Positions 12,726 to 17,045 of a stretch of DNA of 17,045 nucleotides are shown one piece after another. Under the pieces are notes generated by a model, which worked only from the letters and a program-made list of their open reading frames with translations, was not told the origin of the DNA and made no database searches. Numbering within the stretch: the first letter of the stretch is position 1; every line of letters begins with the position of its first letter. The translations under genes were made by a program, and so were the position numbers. The DNA comes from Albidovulum sp. (GTDB lineage: Bacteria > Pseudomonadota > Alphaproteobacteria > Rhodobacterales > Rhodobacteraceae), in the NCBI GenBank assembly GCA_030837825.1, contig JAUQYB010000105.1:1-17045 (forward strand), given 5' to 3'.

Positions 12726-13733
12726 TCAGCCGTCGAAGTTGACCTCCTCCATCAGCTTCAGCGCCTCGGGCCGGGCCTTGGCCACGTCCATCAGGCTCGC
12801 CGCGTCGGGCGTGAACTCGCCCCAGCTCTTCACCAGGTCCGACCGTTCGACCCCCGGCTTCACCGGAAATTCGGTGTTGGCCTCGGCATAGATCTTCTGC
12901 GCCTCGTCCGAGGACAGGAACTCCATGAGCTTCACTGCGGCCTCCCGGTTCGGCGCCGATTTCGTCATCGCCACGCCGGAGACGTTCATGTGGGTGCCGC
13001 CGTTCTCGAAGGCCGGGAAGACGATGCGCACCGAATCCGCCCAGGCCTTCTGCTCGGGATCGGCCAGCATCGCGCCCATGTAGTAGCTGTTGCCGAGCGC
13101 GATGTCGCATTCGCCGGCCCAGATCGACTTCACCTGGTCGCGGTCGCCGCCCTGCGGCTTCTTGGCGAGATTCGCCTTCAGCCCCTCGAGCCAGGCGCGG
13201 GTCTGGTCCGCGCCGTGGTGCCCGATCATCGCCGCGGTCAGGCCGAGGTTGTAGTCATGGGTGCCCGACCTCGTGCAGAGGCGGCCCTTCCATTTCGGGT
13301 CGGCGAGGTCTTCGTAGGTGGTCACCTCGCCGTCCTTCACCCGCTCCTTCGAGGCATAGACGATCCGCGCGCGGGTGGTCAGGCCGAACCACTGGTTGCC
13401 GGGGTCGCGGAACTCGGCCGGGATGTTGGCCTTGAGCGTCTCGGACTCGACCGGTTGGGTCACGCCCGCGTCGACGACCTGCGCCAGCCGCGCGATGTCG
13501 ACCGTCATCACCAGGTCGGCAGGGCTGCGGTCGCCCTCGCTCACCAGCCGTTCGACCATGCCCTTCTCGACGAAGGCCACGTTCACCTCGATCCCGGTCT
13601 CGGCGGTGAAGCGGTCGAAAAGCGGCTGGACCAGTTCCGGCTGGCGCAGCGAGTAGACGTTGACCTCTTCGGCAAGCGCCGGGACGGCCACGGTCGCGGC
13701 CAGCAGGGCGAGGAGGGAGGGGCGGGCGTTCAT
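12726..13733 (-). CDS. Periplasmic Fe(III)-type ABC transporter substrate-binding protein
   Basis: Periplasmic solute-binding protein of the FbpA/FutA/IdiA ferric-iron class, 335 residues. The signal peptide MNARPSLLALLAATVAVPAL ends at ALA, with cleavage after residue 21; the mature protein starts EEVNVYSLRQPELVQPLFDR. Typical features are Tyr27, VTTYEDLADPKWKGRLC (137-153), RSGTHDYNLGLTAAMIGHHG (155-174), and the adjacent iron-ligand tyrosines Tyr217-Tyr218 in ALGNSYYMGAML. NVSGVAMTKSAPN and EANTEFPVKPGV near the end also fit. No permease or ATPase gene is beside it in this window. ATG 13733 has AAAGGAG 6 nt upstream. It has its own promoter with a candidate iron-responsive box. Confidence 0.93.
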   Translation of the reverse strand: MNARPSLLALLAATVAVPALAEEVNVYSLRQPELVQPLFDRFTAETGIEVNVAFVEKGMVERLVSEGDRSPADLVMTVDIARLAQVVDAGVTQPVESETLKANIPAEFRDPGNQWFGLTTRARIVYASKERVKDGEVTTYEDLADPKWKGRLCTRSGTHDYNLGLTAAMIGHHGADQTRAWLEGLKANLAKKPQGGDRDQVKSIWAGECDIALGNSYYMGAMLADPEQKAWADSVRIVFPAFENGGTHMNVSGVAMTKSAPNREAAVKLMEFLSSDEAQKIYAEANTEFPVKPGVERSDLVKSWGEFTPDAASLMDVAKARPEALKLMEEVNFDG

Positions 13734-13763
13734 TGTCGACTCCTTTTGTCAGCCATTCCCCGG

Positions 13764-13792
13764 GTTATGGCCAAGCCGCCGACCCGGGTCAA
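13764..13792 (-). promoter_or_regulatory. Predicted sigma70 promoter of the iron-binding-protein gene
   Basis: On the minus strand, TTGACC (13792-13787), a 17-nt spacer and CATAAC (13769-13764). The -35 matches the consensus at 5 of 6 positions and the -10 at 4. Transcription would start near 13757, about 24 nt before the ATG. Confidence 0.6.
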
Positions 13793-13796
13793 TACC

Positions 13797-13811
13797 TGAT
13801 AAAAGTAGTCA
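13797..13811. promoter_or_regulatory. Candidate iron-responsive box (TGA-N9-TCA)
   Basis: TGATAAAAGTAGTCA fits the TGA-N9-TCA form described for the Iron-Rhodo-box bound by RirA in alphaproteobacteria. It sits 4 nt upstream of the -35 of the iron-binding-protein promoter. The six fixed bases alone occur often by chance; the location is what makes it credible. Confidence 0.45.
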
Positions 13812-13820
13812 CCCATCCTC

Positions 13821-14684
13821 TCACGCCCCGGCCTTCGCTTTCGCCTTCTCCGCCGCCTTCGCCGCGTTCCAGAGCGCATCCATCTCGGCGAGGTCGGACT
13901 CCTCGGGCCGCCGGCCGCGCGCGGCGAGCGCGGATTCGATCGCGGCAAAGCGGCGGATGAACTTGGAATTTGCAGCGCGCAAGGCGGCTTCCGGGTCGAT
14001 CTTGAGGTGCCGCGCGAGGTTTGCGACAACGAAGAGGAGGTCCCCGAACTCCTCGAACACCTCCGCCGCGCCCATCCTGTCCCGCGCCTCGACCAGCTCG
14101 CGCGCCTCCTCGGCGATCTTGTCGACGACCTCGGCGGTCGAGGGCCAGTCGAACCCCACCCGCGCCGCCCGGTTTTGCAGCTTGACCGCCCGCGTCAGCG
14201 CCGGAAGACCCGCCGCCACGCCGTCGAGCACGCCCCGGGCGGCGGACCCTTCCCGTTCGGCCGCCTTCAGCCGCTCCCAGTCGCGGGTCTGGTCCTCGGC
14301 GGTCTTGTCGCGGCTTTCGGCGCCGAAGACATGGGGATGGCGCGCGACCATCTTGTCGGACACCGCCCGCACCACGTCGGCAAAGGCGAAATGGCCGGAT
14401 TCCTCGGCCATGCGGGCATGATAGACGGCCTGGAACAGCAGGTCGCCCAGCTCGCCCTTCAACTCGTCCCAGTCCTGCCGCTCGATCGCGTCGGCGACCT
14501 CGTAGGCCTCCTCGATCGTATAGGGGGCGATCGAGGCGAAATCCTGCTCCAGGTCCCAGGGGCAGCCGTCGGCCGGGTCGCGCAGCCGTGCCATGATCTC
14601 GACCAGCCGGTCGACCCCGCCCTCGGGATCGTGGACCAGACGATCCGAGACGGCGCGGTCCGATGCGGCGCGGGGCAGGGTCAT
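13821..14684 (-). CDS. mazG: Nucleoside triphosphate pyrophosphohydrolase MazG
   Basis: All-alpha NTP pyrophosphatase, 287 residues, which converts (d)NTPs to monophosphates and PPi, clears aberrant nucleotides and can lower ppGpp. Two tandem MazG domains are visible. The first has CPWDLEQDFASIAPYTIEEA (41-60), continuing YEVADAIE, then ELKGELGDLLFQ (74-85). The second has KIAEEARELVEA (189-200) and EVFEEFGDLLFVVANLARHL (208-227). The EExxE and ExxD metal motifs are intact in both. The C-terminal tail is Ala/Lys-rich (NAAKAAEKAKAKAGA). ATG 14684 has GGAG 7 nt upstream. It is divergent from the M20 amidohydrolase and upstream of the iron-binding-protein gene, which has its own promoter. Confidence 0.96.
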   Translation of the reverse strand: MTLPRAASDRAVSDRLVHDPEGGVDRLVEIMARLRDPADGCPWDLEQDFASIAPYTIEEAYEVADAIERQDWDELKGELGDLLFQAVYHARMAEESGHFAFADVVRAVSDKMVARHPHVFGAESRDKTAEDQTRDWERLKAAEREGSAARGVLDGVAAGLPALTRAVKLQNRAARVGFDWPSTAEVVDKIAEEARELVEARDRMGAAEVFEEFGDLLFVVANLARHLKIDPEAALRAANSKFIRRFAAIESALAARGRRPEESDLAEMDALWNAAKAAEKAKAKAGA

Positions 14685-14746
14685 TGCATGTCTCCGGGCT
14701 TTGGGGTTCTCTTGCGGCTTATCCCGAGGCCGCCCCGAGAGTCCAC

Positions 14747-15907
14747 ATGCCCGTCCTGAACCGAATCGCCGATTTCGCCCCCGAAATGACCGCCTGGCGG
14801 CGCCATCTCCACCAGCACCCGGAGCTGAGCTTCGACTGCCACGAAACCGCCGCCTTCGTGGCCGCGCGCCTGCGCGAGTTCGGCGTGGACGAGATCCACG
14901 AGGGCATCGCCCGGACCGGCATCGTCGCGATCATCGAGGGGCAGGGCGAAGGCCCGGTGATCGGGCTCAGGGCCGACATGGACGCGCTGCCGATCACCGA
15001 GGCGACGGGGGCGGAGCACGCCTCGACCCGGCCCGGCGTGATGCACGCCTGCGGCCATGACGGTCACACCGCGATGCTGCTCGGCGCCGCGAAATACCTT
15101 GCCGAGACGCGCCGCTTCCGGGGCCGCGTCGCGCTGATCTTCCAGCCGGCGGAGGAGGACGGCGGCGGCGGCAACGTGATGGTGCAGGAGGGCATCCTCG
15201 AGCGTTTCGGAATCGGCGAGGTCTATGCGATCCACAACACCCCCCAGGTGCCCTTGGGGCGCTTCGTCACCACGCCGGGGCCGATCATGGCGGCGGTCGA
15301 CACCGCCTGGGTCACGCTCACCGGGCGGGGCGGCCACGGCGCCTATCCGCATGACTGCATTGACCCGATCCCGGCCGCGGTGGCGGCGGCCGCAAGCCTC
15401 CAGACCATCGTCAGCCGGAACGTGAACCCGCTCATGGAAGCCGTTGTTTCGGTGACGGAAATCCACGCCGGCACCGCCTCGAACATCATCCCCGGCACGG
15501 CGCGGCTGACCGCCACGATCCGCTCCTTCGACCCGGAGGTGCGGGCGCTCCTGAAGCGCCGCTTCCACGAGATCGTCGAGGGCACCGCCGCCGCCCACGG
15601 CGTCACGGCCGGGATCACCTACGACTGGGGCTATCCCGCCACCGTCAACGACCCGGACAAGACCGCCTTCGCCGCTGCGGTCGCGCGCGAGGTCGCCGGC
15701 GCCGCCGGGGTCGAGGAGCACGGCGGCCGCGAGATGGGGGCGGAGGATTTCTCCTACCTGCTCGAGAAGCGGCCCGGCGCCTATCTCTTCCTCGGCCAGG
15801 GCGACGGCGCGGGGCTGCATCACGCCGCCTACGACTTCAACGACGAGGCCGCGCCGATCGGAGCGAGCTTCTTCGCCCGGCTGGTGGAGCGGGCGCAGCC
15901 GCTCTGA
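14747..15907 (+). CDS. M20 family amidohydrolase (hippurate/N-acyl-amino-acid hydrolase type)
   Basis: Cytosolic dinuclear metallo-amidohydrolase of peptidase family M20D, 386 residues, cleaving N-acyl amino acids or related amides. Visible parts are WRRHLHQHPELSF (17-29), GLRADMDALPITEATG (73-88), the metal-site MHACGHDGHTAMLLGA (Cys102, His104), FQPAEEDGGGG with catalytic Glu136 and Glu137, His163 (AIHNTP), the dimerisation domain start GRGGHGAYPHDCIDP, and a final His358 (GLHHAAYDFND). It resembles HipO, AmaA and the IAA-amino-acid hydrolase group; the acyl group is not predictable. ATG 14747 has a weak GAGAG upstream; the longer in-frame form from 14663 overlaps mazG and is unlikely. It is co-directional with the agmatinase 100 nt downstream. 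Confidence 0.93.
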   Translation: MPVLNRIADFAPEMTAWRRHLHQHPELSFDCHETAAFVAARLREFGVDEIHEGIARTGIVAIIEGQGEGPVIGLRADMDALPITEATGAEHASTRPGVMHACGHDGHTAMLLGAAKYLAETRRFRGRVALIFQPAEEDGGGGNVMVQEGILERFGIGEVYAIHNTPQVPLGRFVTTPGPIMAAVDTAWVTLTGRGGHGAYPHDCIDPIPAAVAAAASLQTIVSRNVNPLMEAVVSVTEIHAGTASNIIPGTARLTATIRSFDPEVRALLKRRFHEIVEGTAAAHGVTAGITYDWGYPATVNDPDKTAFAAAVAREVAGAAGVEEHGGREMGAEDFSYLLEKRPGAYLFLGQGDGAGLHHAAYDFNDEAAPIGASFFARLVERAQPL

Positions 15908-16007
15908 TCGGCTTGACGAATCGCCCTTGTCCGCCTTGGCTGGCGGCATCCGGATCGGCGGCGTCTCCGGCTCGAACGACGCCAGACCCCAATCACGGAG
16001 CCCCCCA

Positions 16008-16973
16008 ATGGCTTTGGAAGACGCCAGACGCGAGGTCGACCTCGCTTTCACCCGGCCCGATCGGCGCGGCCTTGCCTTCGAGAACGCCTTCGGCGGCGCC
16101 ACCAGCTTCCTGCGGCGGCGCTACACGAAAGACCTCGCCGGCGTCGATCTCGCCGTCACCGGCGTGCCCTTCGACCAGGCGGTGACGCACCGCACCGGCA
16201 CCCGCTTCGGCCCCCGGGCGATCCGCGAGGCCTCGGCGCTGCAACCCTACGACCCGCCCTACGGCTGGGGCTATTCGCCGCTCGACGAACTCGAGATCGT
16301 CGACTACGGCGATGTGGCCTTCGACTATGCGAAGGTCGCGGATTTCCCCGAAACCCTCACCGCGCACATCCGCACCATCCTCGCGGCCGGGGCGGGCACG
16401 CTCACGCTCGGCGGCGATCACTACATCAGCTTCCCGATCCTCAGGGCCTATGCCGAAAAATTCGCGCCGATCAGTCTTTTGCACTTCGATGCTCACTCAG
16501 ACACCTGGCCGGACGACGACTTCACCCGGATCGACCACGGCACGATGTTCTACAAGGCGATCAAGTCGGGAATCGTCGATCCCGCGACCAGCGTGCAGAT
16601 CGGCATCCGCACCCACAACGACGACTTCCTGGGCGTGAACGTGATCGACGCGCGCGAGGTGCACGAAACCGGGCCCGCGGCGGTGGCGGCGAAAGCCAGA
16701 AAGATCGTCGGCGACCGCCCGGTCTACCTGACCTTCGACATCGACTGCCTCGATCCGGCCTTCGCGCCCGGCACCGGCACGCCGGTCTGGGGCGGGCTCG
16801 CCTCGTGGCAGGCGGCGGCGATCCTGCGCGATCTCGCCGGCATCACGCTTGTCGGCGGCGATGTGGTGGAAGTCTCGCCCGCCTACGACACCACCGGCGC
16901 CACCGCGATCGCCGGCGCCCATGTCGCGCAGGAGCTGATCTGCCTTTACGGCTGGACCCGGCGGCGGGGCTGA
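16008..16973 (+). CDS. speB: Agmatinase (ureohydrolase)
   Basis: Dinuclear Mn ureohydrolase that converts agmatine to putrescine and urea, 321 residues. Ligands are His138 (LGGDHYISFP), Asp161, His163 and Asp165 (HFDAHSDTW), Asp244 and Asp246 (FDIDCLDPAFAPG). GVPFDQAVTHRTGTRFGPRA (52-71) and RIDHGTMFYKAI (174-185) closely fit agmatinases. It is the second arginase-fold enzyme in the window and is clearly different from the one at 5791. ATG 16008 is chosen because GGAG at 15997-16000 lies 7 nt upstream; an in-frame extension from 15927 has no SD and an unrelated-looking N-terminus. It may share a transcript with the M20 gene. Substrate agmatine is likely, but guanidinobutyrate cannot be excluded. 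Confidence 0.93.
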   Translation: MALEDARREVDLAFTRPDRRGLAFENAFGGATSFLRRRYTKDLAGVDLAVTGVPFDQAVTHRTGTRFGPRAIREASALQPYDPPYGWGYSPLDELEIVDYGDVAFDYAKVADFPETLTAHIRTILAAGAGTLTLGGDHYISFPILRAYAEKFAPISLLHFDAHSDTWPDDDFTRIDHGTMFYKAIKSGIVDPATSVQIGIRTHNDDFLGVNVIDAREVHETGPAAVAAKARKIVGDRPVYLTFDIDCLDPAFAPGTGTPVWGGLASWQAAAILRDLAGITLVGGDVVEVSPAYDTTGATAIAGAHVAQELICLYGWTRRRG

Positions 16974-16976
16974 GCC

Positions 16977-17010
16977 ACCGGCAGGCATCCCCGGTCGCCG
17001 GCTTCTTCGT
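16977..17010 (+). terminator. Possible weak terminator after the agmatinase
   Basis: ACCGG (16977-16981) can pair with CCGGT (16991-16995), or CCGGC (16978-16982) with GCCGG (16997-17001). The second form is followed by the T-rich CTTCTTCGTT. The stems are only 5 bp and mutually exclusive. Confidence 0.35.
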
Positions 17011-17013
17011 TGG

Positions 17014-17045
17014 TCAAATACCCCGGGGGTCCGGGGGCAGCGCCC
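17014..17045. repeat. Partial GC-rich intergenic repeat of Rhodobacteraceae type
   Basis: From CAAATACCCCGGGGG through CCGGGGGCAG to the window edge (CGCCC). It combines a CCCCGGGG palindrome (17021-17028) with the start of a GGGGGC-AG-CGCCC hairpin that is cut by the edge. I recall near-identical strings scattered between genes in this family; only one copy is in this window, so repetition cannot be shown here. Confidence 0.4.

Noticed and set aside
12588..13799. A 403-residue plus-strand open frame opposite the iron-binding-protein gene
   Set aside because: The minus-strand gene has a signal peptide, SD, promoter and iron-ligand motifs; the antisense product shows none.
15913..15941. A possible promoter (TTGACG) before the agmatinase
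   Set aside because: The -35 is good, but the hexamer 17 nt downstream (TTGGCT) is a very poor -10, so I do not call it.
14681..16102. A 473-residue minus-strand open frame opposite the M20 gene
   Set aside because: It is a mirror of the codon bias; the product is Arg/Gly/Val-rich without motifs.
1..17045. CRISPR array, insertion sequence, integrase, phage or toxin-antitoxin locus
   Set aside because: I looked for regularly spaced repeats, terminal inverted repeats, transposase motifs and paired small overlapping genes, and saw none. The HNH protein is a stand-alone chromosomal type with no modification gene beside it.

Overview
The window looks like ordinary chromosomal sequence from a high-GC alphaproteobacterium, most likely of the Rhodobacteraceae (inference). 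The grounds are an rplM-rpsI pair whose S9 has a long acidic/alanine-rich N-terminal extension, a short DUF1127 protein, the strong GC bias at third codon positions, an alphaproteobacterial-type tRNA-Gly(CCC) with encoded CCA, and a C-rich/G-rich intergenic motif at the right edge of a kind I associate with that family. I see no insertion sequence, phage gene, CRISPR array or clear sign of horizontal transfer. Genes are dense: no stretch over about 200 bases lacks a gene.

Layout. (1) 1-988: the end of rplM, then rpsI and a textbook UUCG-loop terminator. (2) 1036-1472: two back-to-back hairpins, a small orphan ORF, and the terminator of the opposing DUF1127 gene. (3) 1518-4558: a divergent unit, with DUF1127 on the minus strand and a MocR-type regulator (GntR HTH fused to an aminotransferase fold) on the plus strand. 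The regulator overlaps an AlkA-type DNA glycosylase, which overlaps a phospholipase/carboxylesterase. The divergent spacer holds two copies of a TTGT-N6-ACAA palindrome that coincide with the -35 and -10 of the regulator promoter, and a third copy lies inside the regulator gene. (4) 4565-5730: a VOC-fold protein and an HNH nuclease, divergent, with a repeat-rich control region, a good sigma70 promoter and a strong hairpin at the predicted 5' end of the HNH mRNA. (5) 5791-7442: a guanidinobutyrase-like ureohydrolase, a convergent RidA-family protein, and a small exported protein with its own terminator. (6) 7507-8321: tRNA-Gly(CCC) and an endonuclease/exonuclease/phosphatase-family protein, on the minus strand. 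(7) 8386-11463: a YjdF-like membrane protein, possibly leaderless, whose stop codon abuts that of SelO; SelO lies downstream of a nucleoside hydrolase. (8) 11640-12554: a sulfotransferase-like protein with a degenerate P-loop. (9) 12726-14684: a periplasmic Fe(III)-type binding protein with a promoter and a candidate TGA-N9-TCA iron box, and mazG upstream of it. (10) 14747-16973: an M20 amidohydrolase followed by an agmatinase, the second ureohydrolase in the window.

How the genes fit together. Several products are housekeeping or damage control: MazG (nucleotide pool), AlkA-type glycosylase (alkylated bases), RidA (reactive enamines), SelO (redox-linked AMPylation) and the nucleoside hydrolase. 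The two ureohydrolases and the M20 amidohydrolase suggest use of guanidino compounds and acylated amino acids as nitrogen sources (inference). I found no convincing novel multi-gene defence or mobile system. The most unusual signals are regulatory: the palindrome set around and inside the MocR gene, the 5' hairpin of the HNH gene, the candidate iron box, and the possible leaderless mRNA.
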